A stretch of DNA of 64,000 nucleotides from positions 224,339 to 288,338 of the forward strand of contig NZ_FNCO01000009.1 in the NCBI RefSeq assembly GCF_900100795.1, in the 5' to 3' direction. Position numbers and translations under genes: made by a program. Under the pieces are notes generated by a model, which did not search any database, was not told the DNA's origin, and saw only the letters and a program-made list of their open reading frames with translations. Positions 25,314-34,922 of this stretch are shown here, in pieces (the stretch's first letter is position 1; each line of letters starts with the position of its first letter). This stretch comes from Pseudomonas abietaniphila. Lineage in GTDB: Bacteria; Pseudomonadota; Gammaproteobacteria; Pseudomonadales; Pseudomonadaceae.

Positions 25314-26635
25314 GCGAGTCGGTGCAGCTCAGGCTTTCGTTTGCCTTGTCGCTGGCCATCCTGATCGTCGCGTTGGCGGCTGGCGTGTTCGCGTTCATCT
25401 CGGCCTACGACGAAGCCAACGAAATGCAGGACGATACGTTGCGTCGGGTGGCCGTCCTGATCGACCGTCAACACATGACCCTGACCTACCCTGCTGACGG
25501 GCATCACATTGAAGGCGACGATGAGGAAAAGCGGGTCGTTGTGCAGTATATGGCCGATGGCGCCCACGCAGAGAAGAACACAGACAACACCCTGCCGTTG
25601 CCGTTGCCTACAGACCTGAAGGACGGTATCCACACGCTGGAGGTGGGTGGTGAACCCTTCCGGGTGCTGGTCAAAACCACTTCGCGAGGCGAACGGATTG
25701 CCGTCGCTCAGGAAAGTGGCGCCCGTGACAAGGACGCCAAAGAAAGCGCCTTGCGCAGCCTGCTCCCGTTTCTGATTCTGCTTCCGGTCCTGCTGCTGGT
25801 GGTCGGTGATCTGGTACGCAAGCTGTTTCGGCCTATCGCAACGCTGTCCACAGAGATCGACCAGCGCGCCGAGCAGGACCTGCATCCCATCGACGAACAG
25901 CACCTTCCGACAGAGATCCGACCCTTCGTGATCGCCATCAATCGCCTGCTCGACCGAGTGGCCCAGTCCATGGAAACCCAGCGTCGTTTCGTCGCCGACG
26001 CTGCCCATGAGCTTCGCTCGCCCCTGACCGCGCTGTCGCTGCAAGCCGAACGCCTGGCCGTCGTCGAGATGTCGCCAGCGGCTCTGGAACGCTTCCAGCC
26101 GCTTCGTCGCGGCATCGAACGCGGCCGCAACCTTGTCCACCAACTGCTGGGCCTTGCCAAAGCCCAGTCCACCCCCTCCGCGCCCGCCACGGCCGCTTCC
26201 GTCTTCAACGTCTATCGCCACGTGCTGGAAGACCTGCTGCCGTTGGCGGAGGCCAAAAACATCGACATCGGCGTCGAGGGCGAACAGGACGCCTGGGTGC
26301 TGATCGATGAAACCGACTTGACCATCCTGATCAAGAACCTCGTGGACAACGCCATCCGCTACACCCCGCCGGGCGGACGCGTCGACCTGTCGCTCAGCGT
26401 CGAAACGGGTCACGCCATCCTGTCGATTAACGACAGCGGCCCCGGCATCAACGTCGAAGAGCGCGAGCGCGTGTTTGACCCCTTCTATCGCACCCTCGGC
26501 AACCTCGAAGTCGGATCCGGTCTTGGGCTGTCGATCGTCAAAGCGATCGCCGAACGCAATGGCGCAATCGTTCGCCTGGGCGCCGGGATGAAGGGAGTCG
26601 GTCTGGTGGTTGAGATTCGTCTGGCGCGCGCATGA
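25289..26635 (+). CDS. Sensor histidine kinase
   Basis: 448 residues. TM1 at about 15-37, a periplasmic sensor of about 120 residues containing acidic stretches (EGDDEEK), then TM2 at about 160-178. The dimerisation/phosphotransfer helix FVADAAHELRSPLTALS carries the phospho-acceptor His (about 239). ATPase boxes follow: NLVDNAIRYTPPGG, DSGPGI and GSGLGLSIV. QseC/PhoQ-like. Its start is embedded in the end of the regulator gene, a coupled pair. The acidic sensor may bind cations, an inference only. Confidence 0.94.
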   Translation: MDGFKKRLSESVQLRLSFALSLAILIVALAAGVFAFISAYDEANEMQDDTLRRVAVLIDRQHMTLTYPADGHHIEGDDEEKRVVVQYMADGAHAEKNTDNTLPLPLPTDLKDGIHTLEVGGEPFRVLVKTTSRGERIAVAQESGARDKDAKESALRSLLPFLILLPVLLLVVGDLVRKLFRPIATLSTEIDQRAEQDLHPIDEQHLPTEIRPFVIAINRLLDRVAQSMETQRRFVADAAHELRSPLTALSLQAERLAVVEMSPAALERFQPLRRGIERGRNLVHQLLGLAKAQSTPSAPATAASVFNVYRHVLEDLLPLAEAKNIDIGVEGEQDAWVLIDETDLTILIKNLVDNAIRYTPPGGRVDLSLSVETGHAILSINDSGPGINVEERERVFDPFYRTLGNLEVGSGLGLSIVKAIAERNGAIVRLGAGMKGVGLVVEIRLARA

Positions 26636-26813
26636 CTGCGCAACGCTTCAAAAAATCGCCCAATTTCGCGTTGAACAACGCCCTCATTCGATTGAAACAG
26701 CGGACTCGCACCGGCCTATTCAAACGAATGACCCAATGAAATAAATGGAACTACACATTGCCCTCTGGTGACGAATAGCCACTATCCCACACACACCACC
26801 CGAGGCGTGCTTC

Positions 26814-27041
26814 ATGCGGCTTGAATCGTTGGCCATTCGACTTCTTCAAACGCTCACGGATGGGGCGACGTCCAGAGTCAACCCGCTGGATTTCACCGCA
26901 CTGCTCTACCTCAGGGATCAGGGCTATGCATCCGTTTCTGTCAGAGATGGATGCGTGGTAGCAGAGCGCACGGCACAAGGGAAACAGTTTGCCAGTGAGC
27001 GAGCGGCGCGCTCATCGGAGGCATGGGCGAACGAGAGGTGA
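26814..27041 (+). CDS. Small hypothetical protein
   Basis: 75 residues from MRLESLAIRLLQTLTDGA, with GAGG about 8 bp before the ATG. The sequence alternates helix and short strands (YLRDQGYASVSVRDGCVVAER), like a compact winged-helix-type fold. No family recognised. It lies alone between the kinase and the SRP RNA gene. Codon use is like that of its neighbours, which supports it being real. Confidence 0.5.
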   Translation: MRLESLAIRLLQTLTDGATSRVNPLDFTALLYLRDQGYASVSVRDGCVVAERTAQGKQFASERAARSSEAWANER

Positions 27042-27236
27042 TGGCACCACTTCGAGCTATGACTGTGCGGGGGGAGGTGCTCCGGAGTCGGGATGCGGGG
27101 CTCGGGAAACCTTCGTGTTGAGCGACTGATCCAGGAAGGGAAATTCGAACACAATGAACTTGACGTACTGTCGTTCAGCTTTAAATGCGTGGTGTTTGAA
27201 GCGGGAGCGAAAACTCCGAAGAGGATTCGTTATGGA

Positions 27237-27346
27237 GGCAACCCCACCAGCCACACCCCGGCACACAATGTTCCCGCTGTGGCTGCTGCCTTCCGGCTCT
27301 GACCAGGTTCACGGGTAATCGTTGCGGGGGGACCGATGGGGTCACC
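27237..27346 (-). ncRNA. ffs: Signal recognition particle RNA (4.5S RNA)
   Basis: On the minus strand the SRP domain IV core ACCTGGTCAGAGCCGGAAGG and CAGCAGCC is present, matching the E. coli 4.5S core almost base for base. GTGTGCCGGG and CCCGCAACG also match. The ends (27337-27346 and 27237-27246) pair perfectly (GGUGACCCCA with UGGGGUUGCC), giving a 110-nt hairpin of normal bacterial length. It binds Ffh and directs inner-membrane protein targeting. Short ORFs drawn across it are not genes. Confidence 0.95.
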
Positions 27347-27471
27347 ATAACGACGCTCGCCAGTCGGCGAGCCGCGCCATTGTACCGGTCTGGCGCGAAG
27401 TTACAACCTCTGGTTTCAGATAAAAAATTTGATAGGGCTCAACCACTTGCACGGGTGGCTGTGGACGCGGC

Positions 27472-27972
27472 ATGGTGGCGTTCATGAAAAGCATTTTGAA
27501 GAAATACGAAACGCTCTCGGCGTTGCAGCGTCAGCAGGTGCTGGAGATCGAGTTGCTGGGTGAGCAGAAAACCCTGGTCGGGGATGCTTATGGCGCCGTG
27601 CATGGGCTGACAGCGCGACCGGCGTCTGACATTCAGGGCTACGCCGTGCTGGTGGATGACGTTGCCCGTGGCTTTTTCCTGCTCAAGCGCCGGTCGTTGC
27701 TACCGCGTTGGGCGAACGGTCAGACGGTCACCTTGCACGGCGTGATGATTGATCGGCGATACCAGGGCCGTGGGCTGGGGAAAAACTGCCTTGAGCAGTT
27801 ACCGGACTTGGTCCGCGAACTGTGGCCTGAGACCCGGCAACTGATGCTGGCGGTCGATCTGGGAAACACGACCGCTCATGCGCTGTACCGAAGCCTTGGC
27901 TGGCAGGACTACGGCGACGCCGACCGGGCGTTGGTGGGGTTCGAGCGCCGGATGCTGCTCAAACTGCCTTAG
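27472..27972 (+). CDS. GNAT family N-acetyltransferase
   Basis: 166 residues (an ATG 12 bp further in is an equally good start). The GNAT fold is seen in TLHGVMIDRRYQGRGLGKN, where RRYQGRGLG is the acetyl-CoA pyrophosphate-binding loop, and in NTTAHALYRSLGWQDYG, the conserved C-terminal helix-strand. Cytosolic acetyl transfer to an amine; acceptor unknown. It is convergent with the EAL gene, 18 bp apart. Confidence 0.85.
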   Translation: MVAFMKSILKKYETLSALQRQQVLEIELLGEQKTLVGDAYGAVHGLTARPASDIQGYAVLVDDVARGFFLLKRRSLLPRWANGQTVTLHGVMIDRRYQGRGLGKNCLEQLPDLVRELWPETRQLMLAVDLGNTTAHALYRSLGWQDYGDADRALVGFERRMLLKLP

Positions 27973-27990
27973 CATGCGGAGGTCAGGCCA

Positions 27991-29796
27991 TCAGCGCCCC
28001 AGCGCGCGCAGTTGCTTGACCTTGTTGCTGCGCTCGCCATTCATCCAGTGTTCCAGCGCGCTGACGGTCATGGGCCGGGCGATGAGGTAGCCCTGCACTT
28101 CATGGCAGCCGAGTTGGCAAAGAATCTCGTAGACGTCTTCTGTCTCCGCCCCTTCCGCGACGACGCGATAACCCAGACGCCGTGCCAGGTCGACGATGGC
28201 TTCTACCAACCGCCGATCCTTTTCGTTAGCGTCCACGTTCTCCACCAGCGACTTGTCGAGCTTGACGGTGGTGGCCGGCAACTGGCGCAGGTAAGTCCAG
28301 TTGCTGTAACCGGTGCCGAAGTCGTCGATGGCAATGTCGATGTTCAACGCGCGCAGGCGTTCGAGTTGCTGCCGGGTGACATCAGGGTTATCACAGAGCG
28401 CGCTCTCGGTGAATTCGAGCTCGAAGCGGCCTGGGTCGAGGCCACTGATCGCCAATTGCTCAAACAGCGCGTCGCTGAACTGCGAGTTCGCGAGGTCGAT
28501 GGCAGACACGTTCATGGCGACCTTGAATGCATAACCCTGGCGCTGCCAGCTCCTCGCCTGCTCGACGGCGTTGCGCAGCACCCACAGACTCAGCGAGCGA
28601 ATCAGTGCGGTCTTCTCCGCCAGAGGAATGAACTCGGCCGGGCTGATCGGCCCCAGGACCGGATGCTGCCAACGCAGCAGCGCCTCGACGGTGACAATAC
28701 GCCCGGTCGAGACTTCGAGCCGCGGCTGAAACACCAGCGACAGCTGATCCGGGCTGCGAACGGCGTCGGCCAGTGACGCCAGCAGCAGGAAGGCGCGTTG
28801 CTGCGCGAAATCCAGATGCGGTTCGTACCAGCGCCAGCCCGTCGCCTTGCCGCGGGCTTCGTCGGCGGCGCTGACCACCAGACGAATCCAGTCTTTTTCA
28901 TCACACCGGCCCAATCCCAACGGCAGCACACCGATGCCGACATCCATCTGGATCGGGATGTTGCGGCAGATCAACGGGCGCTGAAAATGCTTGATCAACC
29001 GGCGAAACAGGTGCTCTGCCTGCTCAGGCCCGTCGTGTCGGGTCAGCAGCGCGATGCGTGTCGGGCTGACCTTGTACAACGCCGTGTCGGCCGGCAGTTG
29101 CTCGCGGCAGCTATCGATCATGCACCGCACCAATTCCTGGGCGAAGTTGTAACCCAGCGCTTTGATGATGCTGTCGAGGAACACCGGGTTGACCATGTCC
29201 AGGGCGACCAACGCATGATCGTCGCGCTCAGCCAGGGCCAAGATGTCTTCTTCCAGGCGCAGGCGATTGAACAACCCGGTTGGCTGATCGACATAGCTGG
29301 CCTTGCGCATGTTGTTGAGCCGCTTCATTACCAGCTGGCCATACATTTCCAGCATGGTGAGGTCGCGCGGCGCCAGTGGCGGTCGGGGTTGGTTGTCGAT
29401 GATGCAGAGCGTGCCCAGCGCCAATCCGTCGGCGGTGACCAGCGGCACACCGGCATAGAAACGAATGTGCGGCTCGCCCGTGACCAGCGGGTTGTCATTG
29501 AAGCGGGTATCGAGCAGTGCGTCGGGGACCTGAAACACGTCGTGACTGAGAATGGAGTAGGCACAAAAAGAAATTTCACGCGGTGTTTCACGCTCGTCCA
29601 GGCCGGTGCCCGCGCGGAACCACTGTCGGTGCTCACTGACAATGGACACCAGCGCGATGGGTACGTCGAAGTAGTGAGCAACCATGTCGACGATGTGATC
29701 CAGCACCTCGTCAGCGGCTGAATCGAGAAGCCCCATGTGGGTGATGCGGGACAGCCGTGAGGCCTCGTTCAACGGTATTGGAGCGCTATTGGCCAT
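27991..29796 (-). CDS. GAF-(degenerate GGDEF)-EAL cyclic-di-GMP phosphodiesterase
   Basis: 601 residues, no membrane segment. GAF domain about 20-165 (VDMVAHYFDVPIALVSIV, GVPLVTADGLALGTLCIID); GGDEF-like domain about 175-325 whose active motif is lost (KVSPTRIALL where RYGGDEFAIL is expected); EAL domain about 340-590. EAL catalytic set is intact: EALLRW, MNVSA, EFTESAL, IDDFGTGYS, VKLDKSLV, AEGAE and EVQGY. It should hydrolyse c-di-GMP to pGpG, with GAF and dead GGDEF as sensors. Monocistronic. Confidence 0.92.
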   Translation of the reverse strand: MANSAPIPLNEASRLSRITHMGLLDSAADEVLDHIVDMVAHYFDVPIALVSIVSEHRQWFRAGTGLDERETPREISFCAYSILSHDVFQVPDALLDTRFNDNPLVTGEPHIRFYAGVPLVTADGLALGTLCIIDNQPRPPLAPRDLTMLEMYGQLVMKRLNNMRKASYVDQPTGLFNRLRLEEDILALAERDDHALVALDMVNPVFLDSIIKALGYNFAQELVRCMIDSCREQLPADTALYKVSPTRIALLTRHDGPEQAEHLFRRLIKHFQRPLICRNIPIQMDVGIGVLPLGLGRCDEKDWIRLVVSAADEARGKATGWRWYEPHLDFAQQRAFLLLASLADAVRSPDQLSLVFQPRLEVSTGRIVTVEALLRWQHPVLGPISPAEFIPLAEKTALIRSLSLWVLRNAVEQARSWQRQGYAFKVAMNVSAIDLANSQFSDALFEQLAISGLDPGRFELEFTESALCDNPDVTRQQLERLRALNIDIAIDDFGTGYSNWTYLRQLPATTVKLDKSLVENVDANEKDRRLVEAIVDLARRLGYRVVAEGAETEDVYEILCQLGCHEVQGYLIARPMTVSALEHWMNGERSNKVKQLRALGR

Positions 29797-29973
29797 ATGC
29801 GAAATCCCTGTGCAACTGCTCTACGCCAGTAGTATCAAAACGATATTGCTAGGCAAAGTAGCACTAGATTCAACGGCCTGCAGGCACTCGCAGACCGACG
29901 GCAATGGCCGAGCCCCTCCAACAAAGTTGCAACATGTTGCAGCGCCCGGGCCCTCACCCTCCAGATGAGTGGG

Positions 29974-31140
29974 TCACTGAACCTGCAGCACTTCATCTGC
30001 CTTGCCGCCCGCACCTTGTATCACCAGATGAATGAAGTGCAGCTTGGTGATCACCGCTGGCGGCAGCACGAACGGGTAGAAATCCGGCTGGCCCATCGCA
30101 CGAGACAGTTCGTTGAGCATGCCCGCCAGCTCGATCCAGGCATTGACGAAGGCGAGGAACGAAGGCCCTCCCGGATGCTGCGGATCGTAGAGGGTTTCCA
30201 GCTCGAAGGGCTGATAGTCGAGGTCCATGTCGCGTGCGCTCATGCCCAGACTCAGCGCCGTGTCGACGGCATCCATCATGTGCAGGTAATGCGCCCAGGT
30301 TTCGGCCCAGTCTTCCCAGGGATGCATCGTGGCGTAGGCGCTGACATAACGTTGCTGCCAGTCCGCTGGCGCGCCGTGCTGGTAATGGTGATCGAGCGCG
30401 TCGGCGTAACTTGCGCGGTCGTCTCCGAACAGATGGCGAAAACCGTCCTGCCAGTAGGTGTTCGCGATCAGCCTGTCCCAGTAGTAATGCCCCACCTCAT
30501 GACGGAAATGCCCGAGCAGCGTGCGGTAGGGTTCGTGCATCTGCACGCGCACTTTCTCGCGAATCGCGTCGTCGGCTTCATCAACGTTGAGGGTGATCAG
30601 GCCATTGGCGTGGCCGGTGGTGGGCAGGTTGCCTTCCAGGTCGACGCCGAGAAACTCGAAGGCGAGGCCGCGCTCTTCATCGATGCTTTTCGGGATGACG
30701 GGCAGGCCCAGCGTGATGAGCTGTGCGACGAGCCGGCGTTTGGCGATCTCGATCTTGCGCCAACGCTCGGCGTTTTCCGGGACGGACAGATCGGGGATGG
30801 TCCTGTTCAGGCTGCACGCAGTGCAAAACTCCCCGGAGTTGTGCGCCGGAAACAGCCAGTTGCAGGCAGCCGATGTGTCGAGGTTGGCGCAGCGACGATA
30901 GAGACCGGCCTGCGGCTCGTCGCTCAGACGCCAGGTATGGAGGTCGGGCCCCGGTTCAAGGGCAGCAATTTTGCTTTGTTCAGGCAGATACCCCAACGCG
31001 GCTGAACACGCCAGGCACTGGCTGTTGCGGAAGAACACCGACTGTCCGCAATGGCATTGCCAGACCTTGCTGTTGCGCTTGCTTTCGCCGGCGAAGGGCG
31101 CCGCGATCCGTGTGCTGAGTTGTTCGAAGAACTGGAACAT
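29974..31140 (-). CDS. Zinc-ribbon putative zinc metallopeptidase
   Basis: 388 residues from the ATG at 31140, preceded by CAGGAG. A zinc ribbon lies at the N terminus (CHCGQSVFFRNSQCLAC) and a metallopeptidase motif HEVGHYYWDRL lies near residue 210 (HExxH). WEDWAETWAHYLH further on supplies a likely third ligand. Family proteins (DUF2248/zinc-binding metallopeptidase) are cytosolic and uncharacterised. Neighbours ligA (upstream) and the EAL gene (downstream) give no functional hint. Confidence 0.85.
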   Translation of the reverse strand: MFQFFEQLSTRIAAPFAGESKRNSKVWQCHCGQSVFFRNSQCLACSAALGYLPEQSKIAALEPGPDLHTWRLSDEPQAGLYRRCANLDTSAACNWLFPAHNSGEFCTACSLNRTIPDLSVPENAERWRKIEIAKRRLVAQLITLGLPVIPKSIDEERGLAFEFLGVDLEGNLPTTGHANGLITLNVDEADDAIREKVRVQMHEPYRTLLGHFRHEVGHYYWDRLIANTYWQDGFRHLFGDDRASYADALDHHYQHGAPADWQQRYVSAYATMHPWEDWAETWAHYLHMMDAVDTALSLGMSARDMDLDYQPFELETLYDPQHPGGPSFLAFVNAWIELAGMLNELSRAMGQPDFYPFVLPPAVITKLHFIHLVIQGAGGKADEVLQVQ

Positions 31141-31231
31141 GGCGATCTCCTGAAGGGGCTGCAAGCACTAGATCGTTGGGGGGTGCGGCGGTTCCATGAT
31201 TTGTTTGCGCCGCACCACCTGCAGGAGCGGC

Positions 31232-33589
31232 TTACTCCACCGAAATATCATGCTGCTTGAGAAACGCCACGAACGCTTCTTCATCCAGCACCTTCAAACC
31301 CAGCTCATTGGCCTTGGTCAACTTGGAGCCCGCCCCCGGCCCTGCGACCACCGTGTGGGTCTTGGCTGACACCGAGCCCGACACCTTAGCACCAAGGCTT
31401 TCGAGCTTTTCCTTGGCTACGTCGCGGCTCATCAGCTCCAGCGAACCGGTCAGCACCCAGGTCTGGCCGGTCAGCGGCAAGCCTTCCACCACCTTCTTCT
31501 CATTCTGCCAGTGCATGCCGAAGTCTTTGAGCTGCTGTTCGATCTTGAGCGCGCGCTCGGCGTTTTCCGGAACATCGAAGAACGCTCTGACAGACTGCGC
31601 CTGCTTTTCCGGCAAGGTCTGGCGCATGTCCAGCCAGTCGGCCTTGACCACGCCTTCCAGCGTGCCGAACTTGTCCGCCAGTTTCTGTGCGCCGCCCGGC
31701 CCGATGGAAGGGATGTTCAGTTTGTCGAGCATGCCACCCAGCGTCGCGCTGGCGGCGAACTCGGCGCCCAGATCGCCCGTGTCCTGCAGTTGCATTTTGC
31801 ATTCGCCCAGCAGCGCGCCAATGACGTTCTGGTTGTGGTCGTCTTCAAAGAAACTGTGAATCTCGTGGGCGACCTCCAGGCCGATGTCCGGCAGGTAGGT
31901 GAGCACTTCCGGCAGCGCAACCTTGACCTTGTCCAGCGACCCCAGAGACCGGGCCAGTACCTTGGCGGTTTCTTCACCCACATCGGGAATGCCCAGTGCG
32001 TAGATGAAGCGCGCCAGCGTTGGCGTCTTGCTGTCGTCGATGGCCTTCAGCAGCTTCTTGCTGGAAATATCGGCGAAGCCTTCCAGCTCGATGATCTGGT
32101 CGTATTCGAGCTTGTAGAGATCGGCGGGCGAACCGATGAGCTTTTCGTCCACCAACTGCTCGATGGTCTTGTCGCCCAGGCCTTCGATGTCCATCGCACG
32201 ACGGGACACGTAGTGGATGATCGCCTGCTTGAGTTGCGCGCCACACGCCAGCCGCCCGACGCAGCGATACACCGCGCCCTCGCTGACGGTTTCCTTGCCT
32301 TTACTGCGCTTGATCAGTTGCGTGCGCTCGACCTGCGAGCCGCAAACCGGGCAGGTCTGCGGGATCTCGACCTTGCGCGCGTTGTCAGGACGCCGTTCAA
32401 GCACCACTTGCACGACTTGCGGGATCACGTCACCGGCACGGCGGATGATCACGGTGTCACCGATCATCAGGCCCAGGCGCGCCACTTCGTCCATGTTATG
32501 CAGCGTGGCATTGGCGACCGTCACGCCAGCGACCTTGACCGGTTTCAAACGCGCGACCGGGGTTACGGCGCCGGTACGGCCGACCTGAAATTCCACGTCG
32601 AGCAGCTCGGTCAGCTCTTCCATGGCCGGGAATTTGTGCGCAATGGCCCAGCGCGGCTCGCGAGCGCGGAAACCCAGTTCGCGCTGCGCGGCGATGCTGT
32701 TGACCTTGAACACCACGCCGTCGATTTCATACGGCAGCGACAGGCGACGCTCGCCAATGTCGTGGTAGTACTTCAGGCAGTCTTCAATGCCGGCGGCCGC
32801 CTTCAGCTCGCGACTGATGGGCATGCCCCACGCTTTCAGTTGCTTCAGGTTGCCGATGTGGGTGTCGGAAATGTCGTGTGAAACCTGGCCGATGCCGTAG
32901 CAGCAGAACTCCAGCGGCCGGTTGGCGGTGATCTTCGAGTCCAGCTGGCGCAGGCTGCCCGCAGCGGCATTGCGCGGGTTGGCGAAGGTCTTGCCGCCGA
33001 CTTCCAGCTGGCTTTCGTTGAGGCGGTCGAAGCCCGCCTTGGACATGAACACCTCGCCGCGCACTTCGAGGGTTTCCGGCCAGCCTTCGCCGTGCAGCTT
33101 GAGTGGGATATTGCGCACGGTGCGCACGTTGACGCTGATGTCTTCGCCGGTCGTGCCATCGCCACGCGTGGCACCCCGGACCAATGCGCCGTTCTGGTAC
33201 AGCAAGCTCACCGCCAGACCATCAAGCTTGGGCTCGCAGCTGTATTCGACCTTTTCTGCGAACAACCCGTCGTTTGGCAAGTCCAGACCTTCGGTGACAC
33301 GCCGGTCGAACTCATGCATGTCGGTCTCTTCGAAGGCGTTGCCCAGGCTGAGCATGGGGATTTCATGACGCACCTGAGTGAACGCCGACAGCGCCGCACT
33401 GCCGACCCGCTGCGTGGGCGAATCCGGCGTGACCAGATGCGGATTTTCAGCTTCCAGCGCCTTGAGTTCGTGGAACAGCCGGTCGTATTCAACGTCCGGA
33501 ATGCTCGGCTCGTCGAGAACGTGGTAGCGGTAGTTGTGAAGGTCCAGCTCTGCGCGCAGTTCCAGGATTCGGGTTTCGGCGGCTTTCAT
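31232..33589 (-). CDS. ligA: NAD-dependent DNA ligase
   Basis: 785 residues, the usual Pseudomonas length (longer than E. coli LigA at 671). Ia domain residues (YRYHVLDEPSIPDVEYDRLF), adenylated Lys in EPKLDG (about K121), OB fold, four-Cys zinc finger (CPVCGSQVERTQL and YRCVGRLACGAQ), HhH region and a C-terminal BRCT domain (LPLTGQTWVLTGSLE) are all present. Seals nicks in replication and repair. Transcribed with zipA and smc on the same strand, separated from zipA by a REPIN. Confidence 0.97.
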   Translation of the reverse strand: MKAAETRILELRAELDLHNYRYHVLDEPSIPDVEYDRLFHELKALEAENPHLVTPDSPTQRVGSAALSAFTQVRHEIPMLSLGNAFEETDMHEFDRRVTEGLDLPNDGLFAEKVEYSCEPKLDGLAVSLLYQNGALVRGATRGDGTTGEDISVNVRTVRNIPLKLHGEGWPETLEVRGEVFMSKAGFDRLNESQLEVGGKTFANPRNAAAGSLRQLDSKITANRPLEFCCYGIGQVSHDISDTHIGNLKQLKAWGMPISRELKAAAGIEDCLKYYHDIGERRLSLPYEIDGVVFKVNSIAAQRELGFRAREPRWAIAHKFPAMEELTELLDVEFQVGRTGAVTPVARLKPVKVAGVTVANATLHNMDEVARLGLMIGDTVIIRRAGDVIPQVVQVVLERRPDNARKVEIPQTCPVCGSQVERTQLIKRSKGKETVSEGAVYRCVGRLACGAQLKQAIIHYVSRRAMDIEGLGDKTIEQLVDEKLIGSPADLYKLEYDQIIELEGFADISSKKLLKAIDDSKTPTLARFIYALGIPDVGEETAKVLARSLGSLDKVKVALPEVLTYLPDIGLEVAHEIHSFFEDDHNQNVIGALLGECKMQLQDTGDLGAEFAASATLGGMLDKLNIPSIGPGGAQKLADKFGTLEGVVKADWLDMRQTLPEKQAQSVRAFFDVPENAERALKIEQQLKDFGMHWQNEKKVVEGLPLTGQTWVLTGSLELMSRDVAKEKLESLGAKVSGSVSAKTHTVVAGPGAGSKLTKANELGLKVLDEEAFVAFLKQHDISVE

Positions 33590-33673
33590 ACGGTGTTCTC
33601 TCAGAATGCAAAAGAGCAGCCGGAGCTGCTCAATTCATGGTGCTGCCGCGCAATCACGGCGCCACACTGCTCT

Positions 33674-33774
33674 CTGTGGGAGCGAATTCATTCGCGAGGC
33701 GGGCGTACAGCCGACAGAGCTATATCGCCTGAAGCATTTTTCGCGAATGAATTCGCTCCCACAGTGGGTCCTCA
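33674..33774. repeat. REPIN (GCGAATTCATTCGCGA family), 101 bp
   Basis: CTGTGGGAGCGAATTCATTCGCGA and its inverted copy TCGCGAATGAATTCGCTCCCACAG face each other between zipA and ligA. The same family has arms at 43279-43304 and 43321-43346. Confidence 0.9.
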
Positions 33775-33800
33775 TTGGTCATAAGGACCCGTTAGCCCTA

Positions 33801-34658
33801 TCAACGACGCTGAGTCAGGGCGCGGCGTTCGAATTCGACGATGCGCTGGCGGTAGTGCTCAATGGTCTGCGCGGTCATGACACTGCGCTGATCGTCTTTC
33901 AATTCACCGTTCAACTCGTGAGCGAGCTTGCGAGCAGCGGCCACCATCACATCGAACGCCTGCTTCGGATGGCGCGGACCCGGCAGACCCAGGAAGAAAC
34001 TCACTGCACGGGTAGTGAAATGGTCGATGTCGTCCAGGTCAAATACGCCCGGCTTGACCGCGTTGGCCATGGAGAACAGCACTTCACCGTTGCCGGCCAT
34101 GCTCTCGTGGCGATGGAAAATGTCCATTTCGCCGAAACGCAGGCCGCTTTCCAGAATGTTCTGCAGCAACGCAGGACCTTTGAAGCCACTTTCGTCGCGG
34201 GAGATCACGCTGATCACCAGCACTTCTTCGACCGGCGGCAGATCCTTATCTTCGGTGATGCGCTGAGTCGGCTTGTCGTCCGGGAAATCGTCGTCGCGGG
34301 CGCTGAACAGGCTCGGGCCGTCGACATCCAGATTCAGGTCGCCCTGCTGCGGCTCATCCTTGCGCTTGTTGCGTTTGCTTTCGCGCTCGGGGCGTTCCGG
34401 CCGCTCGCGGGCCGCGCTCATGGCGGGCAGGTCATGCTCGTCGAGCTGCGGTTCTTTCTGGGTGTCTAGGACACGTGCAGGGCCCAATACCTCGGCGGAC
34501 GAGCCTTCTTCGTCGTCCGGCAGGTTTGAGAAACTGCGGTCCAGCCTGAATTTCAACTTGCCTTTACCGCCGCGCATCCGGCGCCAGCCGTCAAAAAGAA
34601 TACCGGCAATGACAATGATGCCGATGACGATCAGCCACTCTCGCAGACCGATTTCCAT
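33801..34658 (-). CDS. zipA: Cell division protein ZipA
   Basis: 285 residues. N-terminal membrane anchor (about 7-23, LREWLIVIGIIVIAGILF), a charged linker (about 30-145) with repeated RPERPERESKRNKRK-type basic runs, and the C-terminal FtsZ-binding domain (about 150-285; VISRDESGFKGPALLQNILE). It tethers FtsZ to the membrane. The order smc-zipA-ligA matches other pseudomonads. 264 bp separates it from smc and could hold a promoter. Confidence 0.96.
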   Translation of the reverse strand: MEIGLREWLIVIGIIVIAGILFDGWRRMRGGKGKLKFRLDRSFSNLPDDEEGSSAEVLGPARVLDTQKEPQLDEHDLPAMSAARERPERPERESKRNKRKDEPQQGDLNLDVDGPSLFSARDDDFPDDKPTQRITEDKDLPPVEEVLVISVISRDESGFKGPALLQNILESGLRFGEMDIFHRHESMAGNGEVLFSMANAVKPGVFDLDDIDHFTTRAVSFFLGLPGPRHPKQAFDVMVAAARKLAHELNGELKDDQRSVMTAQTIEHYRQRIVEFERRALTQRR

Positions 34659-34922
34659 GTAATCCCGTGCCTCTAATGAAAATTCTGAAAATTAAGGGCG
34701 TAAACCCCTTTAAAACGTGGAGCCAACTCTATGTTCTGAATGGCCTTTTACCCACGCAAAATGAAAAAGTGGACATTAAGCTAGCACGACCAAAGGTAAC
34801 TTTACACCGTCTGTTACATCTGCATGTCGCGAGCATCTGTACCGCTACGACAGTTATTCCTGTGCCGTGCCTTCGAAGCGCCACTTTTCCCTCGTTAATC
34901 TGTTTGACCGCGTGGCAGTCCG
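34659..34922. other. smc-zipA intergenic region, no gene seen
   Basis: AT-richer than its surroundings, with GTAACTTTACACC and ATTAAGCTAGC stretches. No conserved ORF, tRNA or hairpin with a T run is visible. It most likely holds the zipA promoter. Confidence 0.4.

Noticed and set aside
25184..26413. 409-codon frame opposite the histidine kinase
   Set aside because: Shadow of the kinase gene.
27093..27302. Small ORFs at the SRP RNA locus
   Set aside because: Overlap the 4.5S RNA gene, whose structure and core sequence explain the region.
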